Shown in pieces: positions 35,280 through 46,173 of a DNA stretch of 64,000 nt. Made by a program: the position numbers and the translations under genes. This stretch comes from Coleophoma eucalyptorum (taxonomy: Eukaryota; Ascomycota; Leotiomycetes; Helotiales; Dermateaceae), in the NCBI GenBank assembly GCA_026120035.1, contig JALRME010000002.1:1922001-1986000 (forward strand), read 5' to 3'. Numbering within the stretch: the stretch's first letter is position 1; each line of letters opens with the position of its first letter. Under the pieces are notes generated by a model that ran no database searches, was not told the DNA's origin, and worked only from the letters and a program-made list of their open reading frames with translations.

Positions 35280-37182
35280 CTACTGCAAAAAGTCTGCTTC
35301 TATGACTCCTCCATCGTCTCTACCAACCACACTACCCCAAGCCACTCGCCTTCCCTGGGGTGTTTCATTGCTGGTACTGGTTGGTTTATCCTGATTGTCA
35401 GATACGTCGACAAGATTCGTCGTCGAAGTTGCCCGATCTTCACTCTCTCGTGCTAACCTGTCTGGATATAGAGCAAAAAGGTCCTCTCTCGAAGGATTGT
35501 CCAAATCCCTTGGACTGACTGCCTGTGATCTCGGAACAACCCTCAAGCCTGTCCTTTCCACCCTTCCATCACTACTGCCCATACCATCAACGACGAACTT
35601 AACCTGCACAGCTGCAGGCGTCACAGCACCTCCACTGTCTCCCTCACAAGTACTTCCTTCGAAGCTATTAGTTCCGCTGTTCGAGGCGTCCATGAATTGC
35701 GGGCGGAACAGTCCTCCGGTACCGAGTCCTTGGGTTTGCCAAGCTGTGATTAATGCCTCGACTTCTTGTCGTGCATCGGCGACTGCTGCATCGAGGTCAA
35801 TATCGATCTTGGCGCGTCCGAACGGATCTTCGAATGTCGCGGCTATAGCTTCAATGCCGTAGAGTGTGAATGATACGAATGCTACTAGTGGTACTGCCCA
35901 CCATGACATCTCAGCCGCCATCGCAAATGGAAGGATTCCACAGTAAAGAGCAAGTGTTTGTTTGTGATGGATTCTAGTTCGGTCAGTCATTTTCTTCGGA
36001 GGTGCATCTATTAAACCCAACTTACAGGTGAGCAACTGGTATTGGCACGAGTCTGATCACTTCCATATCTCCATATGCTTTTGTAAGATTGTTAAGTTCT
36101 CCGAGCATCGAAGCAGCAGCAGCATTATGAAACCATCCCCTAATAAATCGTGTTAGCGATTTACACGTTCAAGTTGAGCTTAAACCCCTTCGAGACTTAC
36201 TTCTCCACCCCATGACCGACGAAGCTCTCTACAAAGGTTGCCAGCTGCAGAGTCAATCCCAGGCCTTTCTGCTCGTACCCCTTCATGCCGGGTGGCAGAA
36301 GATCTTTATACTCATCAGTTGTCGTAACCTGGCCGCTCTCTGTCAACCTGGTTCCCGGACTCAGAGCGACACCCCAATCAGCTCTGAGATGATTTTTAGT
36401 AGTATAAAGCATCGCAACCAAGATCTTGACCACCTCCATAGTCCGGGCATAATCTCTTTTCGGCAGCACCATGCCCTGCCTCTCTAAAGTTGGGTTGTTG
36501 TACGTCCATATTTCTGGAGATGAAGTGCTTGGAGTGTTGGAGCCAGAAGCCACAGGCGTTATGTCTGGTGCGGGTACGAGAACTAGAATCTGTCGGGAGA
36601 TACATCGAATTGCCGTCGTGATGATATTTAGATGAAGACGCCCATTCCAGAAACGGGAAAATGCAGTTTGATTTCGGAAAACTAGCATAAGACCAACGAC
36701 AATTGAAAGTGAGGGGATCTATGGGCTCGTCAGTTGAGTACGGTGAGTTATTGCTACCGGCGAATATACAATACTACTGGGAAGATTAAAATCCCTGGTG
36801 ATTTGTTCATTGACAAAGACTATAAATCCAGCAAAAAGCGAGTGAGCAAAGACAGGAAATGCCAGTTCTGTTGCAGTTGCATTAGTTGTATATGTATTTT
36901 AATAAGGGCGGACTTGGACTATACCTCCGTGAATTGACCCTTTAGTAAATCTCAATACGAGTGGCCATCTATTATGAAGTTTTTATTAGCCATAACTTCC
37001 ATAGATTCCTGATCACCAACGGCCCACCTTCTCTCCTTCTTCCGAGAACTGTTTGCCAAAGGATACGTGAGTTTCCTGTCTCGTTCGCGACTGGCGGTGA
37101 GGTCGGTGATTGGTAATATCGAAACTCGACGAGCTGACTGCATACTTTCTTCAGTCTTGAAAATAGACAGTGGGTTGAACAT
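35280..37182 (-). CDS. Bestrophin-family (UPF0187) anion channel-like protein
   Basis: Six exons (37182-37028, 36968-36925, 36867-36770, 36718-36201, 36139-36026, 35973-35280) give about 540 residues. Recognisable parts are RWPLVLRFTKGSIHG joined to ELAFPVFAHSLFAGFIVFVN, then NLPSSIIPSLSIVVGLMLVF and RNQTAFSRFWNGR. Later come VIRLVPIPVAHLIHHKQTLA and a helix pair ending GIEAIAATFEDPFGRAKIDI. Fungal and bacterial bestrophins form pentameric anion or cation channels in membranes. The last 180 residues are disordered and Ser/Asp-rich. Exon 2 is a 44-nt micro-exon. The first intron uses a GTGGGC donor, so the N-terminus (first 51 residues) is the least certain part. Confidence 0.82.
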
Positions 37183-37650
37183 GGTGAGGGGACAAACAGT
37201 AAGAAACGTAAATAATTGGTTCAGACGTCATACATGCGAAATACTGCAATGCCACCAGAACAGAAATAACTTGGAAGGAACGCGCCGTGTCAACCAATGA
37301 GTTCGCACTAAGACTGAGACTCCACTATCTGACCAAGATGGGATGCCTAAAGGCATAATAGATATTTACTTACTGTACCAGTCAAAAATAGCAATGGGTG
37401 CGATAAGAGAGTATCAATTTGGGAATAGGAACCATTTTTAAACGTCGATCATGAAATCGGGAATCGGGTTTATGAAATCATTACGGTCCCATGAGCTGAG
37501 ATATGTAGAAATACAACACAGGTCTCTGTCTTCCCAGAGCCTTTCGAAACTATGCAGCCATCCCAAAACAACTCACTGATATACAACGCGACCGTTCATA
37601 GCCACTTGATTCCCACCGCTCCTCGTCGCCCAGTATCATATCATCACATA
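37183..37650. other. Intergenic, bestrophin promoter and TOM22 3' flank
   Basis: No coding signal is visible in these 468 bp. Confidence 0.4.
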
Positions 37651-38218
37651 TTACAAAGCTGGCTTGCCAAGTTGTGCGCTAAGCTCTGCAGCGGTACTGC
37701 CTGGGGCAAGGAGCTGTTTCTCAGTTAGTCCTGTAGGTCGAAGAGAAGGCCTTGGATATGGGCTCAATCGAGCGCTTATACACATACCTCGCCTCCAGAT
37801 TCTCGCATTTTCATCTCCTTCTCCATCTCAACCATCTGTTGCTCCTCTGCAAAAGCCAGTGCCCACGGCACACCCAACAGCAGAGCACTGGTGCTAACAA
37901 CAAACAGGGTCTTTCCGCTGAATAATAAACCAGACTTGATCCATGAAGCAGTTGTGTCGATTTGATTGGAGATGAAGGATCGTGTCGTGGGTGGAATTAT
38001 GTCTTTTAGGGCCAGTATTCTATCGGCGAAAGTCTCATCATCGGCGATCTCATCTTCATCATCAGTGGAGATTTCAGAGTCTACATAGGCATAAGTAAAT
38101 TTAAGTTGTACAGTTGATGATGCTACGTACCAGTATCCGTGTAGTAGTCGTCCTCATCAGATGGTCCAGTCTGCTTGCTCTCGAAAGACTCGTCCTCGAC
38201 CTCTACTAATTCGACCAT
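37651..38218 (-). CDS. tom22: TOM22, mitochondrial import receptor subunit
   Basis: Three exons (38218-38131, 38080-37788, 37713-37651; introns 50 and 74 bp) encode 147 residues, close to the usual fungal length. The N-terminal cytosolic domain is strongly acidic (SDEDDYYTDTD, ISTDDEDEIADDETF). It is followed by RILALKDIIPPTTR and then one membrane segment (KTLFVVSTSALLLGVPWALA). The intermembrane tail ends LLAPGSTAAELSAQLGKPAL. TOM22 is the central receptor and organiser of the outer-membrane translocase; its acidic face binds presequences. No frame of this gene is long enough to stand out without splicing. A CACGTG lies 181 bp upstream of the ATG. Confidence 0.93.
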
Positions 38219-38757
38219 ATTGATATGTGTGTGGAGAAGTTGCTAAAGTAAGGGTGAAAAGAATTGAAGGTATCGCTGGTTGAGATGCTATTGTTTGGCG
38301 GGTGACGAAATACTCCTTTGAGCTGTTCTTGAGGTCAAGGTCCGAATAAATTTTGAAGCTACCAGTTCTGCGGCGGTGCACATGTGGCTGGGTTTAGTCA
38401 CGTGTGGGCGCGTCTCTATCTTTAGTGGGCGCGTTCCCGTTAAACGGCAGTATTACTTTTAGAAAACATGTATACTTCAACTAAATTAGGGACGAGTAAT
38501 TGATTCCTTGCAGGTCAATCTCCAGTATGCTATGGTAGCATCTATCTCATTGGGATAACATGCAATATGTCACTCAGAAATTGGCTACGTTGCCCTTTTT
38601 CTCCATTGGTTCTTGACCATTTCTCAAATGTTCCTTGCTCCAGGCCAACACCAACATCGCGTAACTACGTAGTTTACAACACCTAGAATGTTCTACTGTA
38701 AAAGAAAGATTTTCGACCTTCAAGGACAAACTCAAAAATAAGACCAAACTCAACAAC
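38219..38757. other. TOM22 promoter and flank of a broken gene
   Basis: The left part is the TOM22 promoter. From about 38450 the sequence is AT-rich. It could hold the lost 5' end of the ZZ pseudogene, but I cannot identify coding sequence. Confidence 0.4.
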
Positions 38758-39780
38758 ATGGCAACCGCAGGTGACATACATTCCGGGTCTGGTTTGACTG
38801 TGATCTGAAATATATGTGGATGCAACATCAATGACAAGGAATACTATCATTGTGTTACTTGTCAGGAGAGAATTTACAACCTTTGCCAAACGTGTATCGA
38901 CAGTGACCGTCGATGCAAAGCCGATGGTCACTGGTGGATTAAGCGTATTGCTACAGATAACATAGTAGGCCACACTGTAGATACCGTTGCTCCAGAAGAC
39001 GAAGTCACCAAGAAGGGAAAGAAACAGACGGCCAGACGAACTGGAGGTCCCCCAGATGGTGACCATCAAATCCAGCCACCAAATCAGTTCCTGCAGGCGA
39101 GCCCACAATCAAAACAGTAGAACATCCTTCAAGCGATATAGAGAAGGAAGAGAAATCAGCTCAACCTTAAGGGATGTCCGAGGCGTGTACTCGATTCGCT
39201 GTGCTGAGATTGAAGAGCAGTGGGAGGGAGGCGAGCTAAGGATGGAGATATTTAGTGGGGTGATCAGAGGCAAGAAGCAGATGTTTGGCATCTTCGACTT
39301 TAGAGTCGTTACCGGCATCACGCGCTTGCAAAAGCCCAACTCCTCCTGCCAAGCCGGGTCAAAGCTCGGGCTCCTCGAAGCGGAAGCGAGAAGATTCCTA
39401 CGGCCTAGATGAAAAAGGTAATGTCTCTATACCTGGTATATCTCAATGGGGTGGGTCTGATACAGAGGATGAAGATTCTCAATACTTGGACAGTACCTTC
39501 TATTTGGATACAAAAGATTGCCCATCAGCGCTTCGACGAACGTGGGCATACCGCTGGCGAGGGAGAAATTCAATATAATTCCGATTTCAGAGTCAGATCT
39601 ATCACATTCAGCAACAGCGGGAACGGGCTTGAAGGGCAATTCGCATGTGATTTCATTGACGGTGACCGTCCCTTTACTGGGATCAAAGTAGCGACCACAA
39701 CTGGCAGCAAAGTGGATCCGCATGAGGAGTGGGAAGAAAGAAGCGATGAGGAATTTGACGGTATAAGAATTGGGTGGTGA
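38758..39780 (+). pseudogene. Broken ZZ-type zinc-finger protein gene
   Basis: Coding remnants in three frames follow one another. From 38812 a ZZ-like finger reads ICGCNINDKEYYHCVTC, then LCQTCIDSDRRCKADGHWW. The matching first half (VWFDCD) lies just upstream in another frame, and the frame carrying the ATG at 38758 hits TGA at 38806. About 39150-39330 encodes a second segment (DVRGVYSIRCAEIEEQW ... MFGIFDFRVVTGI) in a different frame. About 39330-39560 gives SSGSSKRKREDSYGLDEKGN and SDTEDEDSQYLDS in a third. About 39555-39778 gives GEGEIQYNSDFRVRSITFSN and GQFACDFIDGDRPFTGIKV. The junctions do not look like introns (no suitable GT/AG pairs at the ZZ break). At least three frame breaks make inactivation likely. 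The layout fits a fungal family of ZZ proteins with trailing beta-rich repeats. Confidence 0.6.
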
Positions 39781-41128
39781 CGAATACTTGTTGTGTCGTA
39801 CAACAACACTCTATAAGGGCCACATGAACATTCCTTTACTTGGACCAAATTCGTACAGTATTGACATGAAGAAACCGCGAAAGTTGACCCTAGGATCTCG
39901 ACCCGAATGCAAGTCCGAGCACATCAACATAATTCAACTGTTTAGAGTCAAGAGGAGAAGATGGCAGAGCCATGTGTAGTAGATATAGAATGGAAAACAA
40001 AGCCATTCTTGTCTTCGACCTTTCCTCAATCTGTGTCTGGAAGATCTTCCTGGCTAACAGTATCTTTCCCTTAGACCAACCGTCAGAAGAAGTCTGCGTG
40101 TGGATTACTGCCAGACGAAAGACAATAATGAAGGAGAATTAAGCAAGAGTAGTGCGGTGGATTTCCCATCACGTGCACGCAATCGTACGTACGGAGGATT
40201 TCTTGTGTCGGGGATTTTGGAAGGAGCTGGGAAGGTGCTTGCTGACTTTGCCTGTCCTGTCACGCCTGTCTCCTCTCCCAGACTTGATAACCGACGAACT
40301 CTGCAAGCGCAGTTTTTAAGTGTAGTAGGCCCCGCCAATAATGGGATGTTATAGGCCGGAACAGCTTTGTTCGTCTTGTGTCGGCTGTTATCCACACAGC
40401 CCGGTATCTCGAATCATGCCGTTAATTGGATGACATCCAAACCCTCCCTCCTTGCTCTCGCAACGCAATGCAAGCCCAAGCGCGGTGGTACCGTGAGAAG
40501 ACAGGCAGCAAAAGAAGATGGATTCGGGGTGCAAGTTGGGGGCTTCTACGGGCAGATTCCAAGGGCACGAAAGGGCATCCAACATGTTCAGTTCTAATAT
40601 CATACATACATACATACATACATACATACATACATAAATAGAAGCCCACCATCGCAAGCATAGACAGACAAGTCATGCATCTGCAAACCACACGACGCAG
40701 GGACGATGATTGCGAATGGATAAGTTGCCAATAAGCCACCGCCCTCTACTAGCGATCAAACTTCCCCCACGAGGTACAGCGTTGGATCGTCGGCCAACCA
40801 ATCACCCGCGGCAGTCATAGGAGTCCTTCCGAGCGACCACCGCTCAGACAGCTTAATTTTTGGTCCCTTCGCATCCTTCTCCCTCCCTTCCTCGTGCTTC
40901 TGGCATATCGGACCCAGGACATTCTGAGAATACTCTGGGGATCTGTTTCTGCCCCCTTTCATCCCGAGTCCTGTCCTTTGCTGTGTTGTGTTGCGTTGCA
41001 CATGAGTCCGAATTGACTTCGAATGATGTGCCGGCATCAACACTACCCCTGAATGTAGCCATATCCAACTTCCCTCCCCTGACTGAGGACCACGGCACCG
41101 ACATCCAGTCGCCCAGGACTGCGAGGAA
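39781..41128. other. Intergenic, possible tail of the ZZ pseudogene and ADF-H promoter
   Basis: A short + frame to 39979 (GHMNIPLLGPNSYSIDMKK) may be a further remnant of the broken ZZ gene. Beyond it lie a (CATA)n microsatellite and a CT-rich promoter near 40870-41000. No other gene is seen. Confidence 0.4.
40601..40636. repeat. Tetranucleotide microsatellite (CATA)9
   Basis: Nine perfect CATA units lie about 490 bp upstream of the ADF-H gene start. On the minus strand they translate as a Tyr/Val/Cys/Met run, which is an artefact of the repeat. Confidence 0.95.
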
Positions 41129-44100
41129 ATGTCGCTGAATGGTCTGGATGATGTGAAGGTTAAAGAGGCCCACGATGCCGCCATTGCAGAGCCTGGAGGA
41201 TGGTACGATAAACTCCTTGCATGGAAGATGCACGTTGTAACTATTTCTGCATACTGATCTTCTTAGGTTCCTACTGAAATATACTTCTCGCGATGAAGTC
41301 GATTTGCTCGGGCGTGGTAATGGTGGTATCGTCGAGGTGCGCAATACAATCGCGTCGTATGCGGAACCTTCTCCCCTCTTCGGCTTTCTGCGATACAGGC
41401 GGCGGAATGTGCTTATCAACTATGTACCCGAGGATTGTTCAAGACTCATACAAGGTAAGAATTTCCTTGTCATATAGATCTGTTGTCTATTAGTGCGCTA
41501 AACCGAGTCGCAGCTCGAGTAATGGTACATTTCAACGCTGTTACGGAAAGATTCACCCCTCATGATATCGTATTTCCTATAGCAACTTCGAAAGACCTCC
41601 AAGACTCGACCCTTTCCGCCGCGTGTTCGTTACATACCGCCTCTGGTTCTGTATCGTCTTCAACGAGTTCGTTGCGGAGACGGCGGTTGATGGAAATTGC
41701 AGAAGAAGAGGAGGAAAACAGAGTCAAGAGACAATCGACAGTTCATGAGGAAAGACCTTCAACTGCTGGCAGATCGAATCACCCTGCTGAGGACGAACCA
41801 CCTTTGCCAACAGCGACTTCCGCTCCAGAAACTTCTCCTCCACCAACAGTTCCACGAATAATAGCTACGCTTCCGCCCATGAAATCGCTAGAAACATCAC
41901 CTCCCCCGCCAAGAGAACGAGAATCCGTGGATGAACCACAACCGCGGCTTTCTTCTCAATCTACTCGACCTGACTTCTTCAGCTCCTCATATGGCCCAAA
42001 TGGAAAACCAAAGATAAAACTCGGACCGAGACCTTCTTTAGATGTAGGGAAGAAAAGACCGCATACCTCTGCAACCTCGCAGTATCGCCCAATTTCTACT
42101 TTGCCTGCAGGCTTGAAGATATTTTCAAGAGGATCTAAGAAGGGAAAAGAAAGACCAAAGTCAACTTCTCTCGAGGAAAACTCGAGTTCACAAGTACCCG
42201 AACCTGCCGCTACAGAGACATTGAGTCCTGCTTTGCAAACTATGCCAGCCCGGCCCCATACTAGTGGCGGACGTCCCAACACAAGCTCTGGTGTTTCTTT
42301 AAACAATTCAATATCGACAATACCTGCGAATACAGAGAATCTGCCCACAATTACGCCTGAAAAAGCACGGTTGTTGAAAGCTCTTGAGCTACGAAAGAAA
42401 CAGAAGACTAAATCCACAGTTTCCCAAGTCCCCTCAATAGCAAATGATGGCTCAGGCGGGCCTCCACCAACGATCCCGGAAGATTCAGTTCCGGAGAACT
42501 CAGAAGCAACAATACCTTCTAGTGATGCAAACACGCACGATATTCTTGGTTGCATAACAGATACCAGTGGTTCTGCCATTGCATTCGATGCCGCATCTGC
42601 ACCAAAGACAGATGAATCCGATGCAACAAGGTCAGATTCCTACCCAACGTCTCCAATCGAACCTTCAAGCAAAGCAGAATCAACACGAGCGTCTTCAGTC
42701 TCCGAATCAACCAATGAGACAGTCCTTCCCTCTAACGGGAAAGAAGATGCAGTGGCCGAAGGCGATTCCAGGGTGCAGGCTGAAGCTGAAACAGTGGTAG
42801 AAGCTATTAACGACGATGAGAAGTCGGCCGACCTGGAACCAAGCACTACTGAAGATGTTGAGAAGACTATGGAAGCACCACCTACCGGAGATGGCATCCG
42901 GGAGGCAGAGGAAAAGGCAGAAGACAAGAAAGACAACGCAGAAGCAGAACAGGTCGAGGGACAAATTACTGAACCGTCCTTAAAGTCTACCAACGTGACG
43001 AAGGATATGACATCTGAGCAGAGCTTACAGCCCGGAGCAGTTGAAGAACGAGCATCCGAGGTTGCAATAATAACCGATACTGCAGAGACCAAAGATTTCG
43101 CAGCTGAGCCCGTCACGGATATAGTGCCGCAAGAAAATAATTGTATTAGAGAAGGAACTCAATCACAAAGAGAGGACAAAGCCCCAGAAGCTCCCGAAGT
43201 CACATTTGCGGTTGTCTCTGAAGCATCAAATGCCTGCGAGCCAGTTGAGGCATTGCCAGCTACATCCCCGAAGAAAGAATTGAAAATTCCACGGTCTAAA
43301 TTTTCCATTCCTGACCTCAAAGCAGCCAGCAACATTGTATCTACTACTGAACCTCTACCTACTTCCACTAGTCCGACTTCTTTGAATGCTGGCATCGACG
43401 GTCTTAGGTCGAGGTTCTCTGTCCAAGATTTCAAAGCTGCTAAGGCCGAAAACGTGACTGTTGAAGACCCCAAGGCATCAACTCCAGAAATCGAGCAGCA
43501 AACCGCTGAGTCTCTTTCCAAACAAACGAAAAGAAGGGCACTTGTGGAGCCTATTCGAACTGATATGGAAGCCTCAGATAAAAGTCGTGCAAACTCGGAG
43601 GCCAACTTTTCTTCAGACGATGACTTGATGGAAGAGTTGCAGTCAGCTGTGGTCCAAGAAGCGAAGCCAATGTCAGTCTCCAAGTCTCCAATGAGCCCTG
43701 TTTTTCCTAGTCCGGCAAAGGCAGAAAGAGACCCCAGCAGCTTTTCTCGTGCGTTTTCGAATCCATTTAGAAGGGATAGTGCACAGTCCGAGATGCTTTC
43801 CCCTCTCGACAATCAACAGGGGAGCTCGCGATCTGTCTCTGCTTCTGCATATCTGAATCGTATCAGTCAGCTTCCTACAGCACCAGCTGCCAAAAAGGTC
43901 AGTCTCGGGTCTGGTATCTCGCAAAGGATCAAGGCCCTTGAACAATTGTCTAGTCAAGTGCCAGGCTCAAGCCCAGCACTAGGAACTAGCGGTCCAACAC
44001 CAGGAGCATCGACAGCATTCTTTTCTGTGCGAAAAAGTATGGTCCGCCCGCCTTCAAGATCACCATCCATTGCCGAAAGAGCCGATTCCCTAACAAAGAA

Positions 44101-45294
44101 TTCTCCCGGGCCATCAAGAGATTCTTCACCGGAGGCTTTCAAACTGCGAGAAAGATCTCCATCTGTGCAGAGCCGTATCGAGAGCATGAGGCCTTCTCCA
44201 ATCCCATCCAGCCAATCGAATTGGTCTCGACCTGAATCCATCTCGGTCACGGCCAGAATAATTCGAGACCCGAATCAGCCATACCCTCAAAAGCCAGACC
44301 CTAGCAGAGATCCTTCTGAATATGCTCCACTCGACTTGAAGCAGTCGCCACTCGTGATTGATCACAGGAAAGCCACAACTATGCCCGACCTGCAGGCTAA
44401 GGAGACTATGCAGGAACGGAGATTGTCCAAAGAACAAAACAAAGACCGAAGATCATCGATCTCGTCCACAATTACTGTGGTTAAGGATATGATTAATGAG
44501 AAGCGCAATTCCTTTGCTGAGCATCGTCGCTCCATTACTCTTGAACGCGAACCCCGCTCGTCGTCACCCGTAAAATCTCCTAAGCCACCTTCAGCCCACT
44601 CAGGTTCTGCTTTTCGCAGGCCAATTTCGATGGCCATCCCACAGGCTGTTTCTAGTCCTGCAATTTCTCCCCCAGCTACTGCACGTTCATCGTCGTCTAT
44701 CAGTGACAAGTCAGAAAAGAAGTCCAGTCGTGCAGGACGCATGCTTCGACGAATGTCCTCCACGCTCTCCAATGGTAGAAAGAATATTACACATTCCAGA
44801 TCACCCACACTCCGGGAAGAACCTGAAGTAGTTCCAAATGATATTGACACTCGTTCAATCTTGTCTGGAAATCAGGCACATGCCTCTATAGTCCACACAC
44901 CCACTTTATCGGATGTCGGTGACGTTAATGTTCAATTTCCTGATACACTGTTATGGAAAAGACGTTCTATGGGCCTTGACTTTCAAGGATTTCTTGTACT
45001 TGCTCCCGCTCTTTCTGCTAATAAGGCCGGAGACAAGACAACTACAAGGAGATTCCATCTCAGCGAGTTCAAGACTCCGATGATTCCGGATGTTGAGATG
45101 CAAGAACTTCCAAATAGTGTAGTTCTTGACTTTCTTGATAGTAGCGCGCTGCAAATTGCGTGTGAAGATCGGGCTAGCCAAGCAAGAGTCCTTAGAGGTG
45201 TGTAATATCCTCCCCTTTCAATTGTGACCCTACTGATCTATTACTCTTAGTCCTTCAAGACGCTCATCGTATGTGGACCTCCGGTCAAGAATAA
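41129..45294 (+). CDS. Large ADF-homology protein with C-terminal PH-like region
   Basis: Four exons (41129-41202, 41267-41454, 41514-45197, 45251-45294; introns 64, 59 and 53 bp) encode about 1329 residues. The N-terminal 150 residues form an ADF-H (cofilin/Abp1-like) domain: HDAAIAEPGGWFLLKYTSRD, VDLLGRGNGGIVEVRNTI, FGFLRYRRRNVLINYVPED, then ARVMVHFNAVTERFTPHD. About 1050 residues are disordered, rich in Ser, Pro, Glu and Thr, with repeated RSKFSIPDLKAAS / RSRFSVQDFKAAK-like motifs. The C-terminal 100 residues (LLWKRRSMGLDFQGFLVLAP, FHLSEFKTPMIPD) look like a PH-type fold. The domain set suggests a cortical actin-binding scaffold. Intron 2 uses the AG at 41512-41513; an earlier AG would give an immediate stop. 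Both short end exons are needed to complete the domains. Confidence 0.88.
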
Positions 45295-46173
45295 TGTTTC
45301 TCCCTAATACAAACGCCCCCACGGCATATACAACCTATCTCCTTCTACCTTTTCTACCTTATAGTTATTACGCCACACTCCGAGAGCCGGAACCCTCTCC
45401 TTATCTACCATAGATCCTCTTCTATCTCACAAACTTTACCTTCACTTGTACTTGTCAACACACCCTCCTCTGTCCTACTGCGTTGATGAGAGCTTGGCAT
45501 CATAAACCTCACTTGAATACTTCACAAAAGCCGGGATGGTTATTTTCTCTTGCATGGAAAGGTCATTAGGTTCTGTTTTGCGTATTATTGCTTCTCTGGC
45601 TTTACTGCTACAAGCTAGTTTTACTTAGTTCACTATCAAGGGGCAAAATGATACCACTTTTTTTTCTTATTTCTCTGTCCTGTTCGTAGCTGGTGGTCAT
45701 GGCTTTGAGCATATGATTGACTGATTTTGTGTTATTGAATAAGACATTTGACCGTGTACCTTAAGTACTCGGATATATTTTAAATACGAATGCTTTTTCT
45801 CTAACTGTTCATTTTTCTAAGTCAAGATGAAGAATGTATACTTGTGCGTTTTCTCAAGTATTGCGATCTAGTATCTTTTGCTAGTACTCAATGTTACTTC
45901 GCGGAGACTAGACTCAGCGAACTTAACAGCTTTCATACATTCTTGATCCGCTCTTTCTTATTTGAAAATCCACAGTACCCGCGTGGCAAGGGGTATCTAG
46001 CAGAGAAGGTAACTGAAGGGGTATATCAGTAAGGGAAGAAAAAAAAAGCGTGCAAGTGTAGAAGTGAAGCAGTACGCCATATACGACAGGCATCTCGCCC
46101 CGAACCTCCGGGAAACATCTTCCCCAGTTTCCCCCCGTTTCCCATCCATCTCCTAATCCACAGATACCCTAGC
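45295..46173. other. Convergent intergenic region
   Basis: About 880 bp lie between the 3' ends of the ADF-H and DUF4211 genes. It is T-rich, with no coding signal beyond short motif-free frames. Confidence 0.4.

Noticed and set aside
38683..39108. Long minus-strand frame of 141 codons
   Set aside because: It is antisense to the ZZ-finger remnant, whose + strand reading has clear zinc-ligand spacing.
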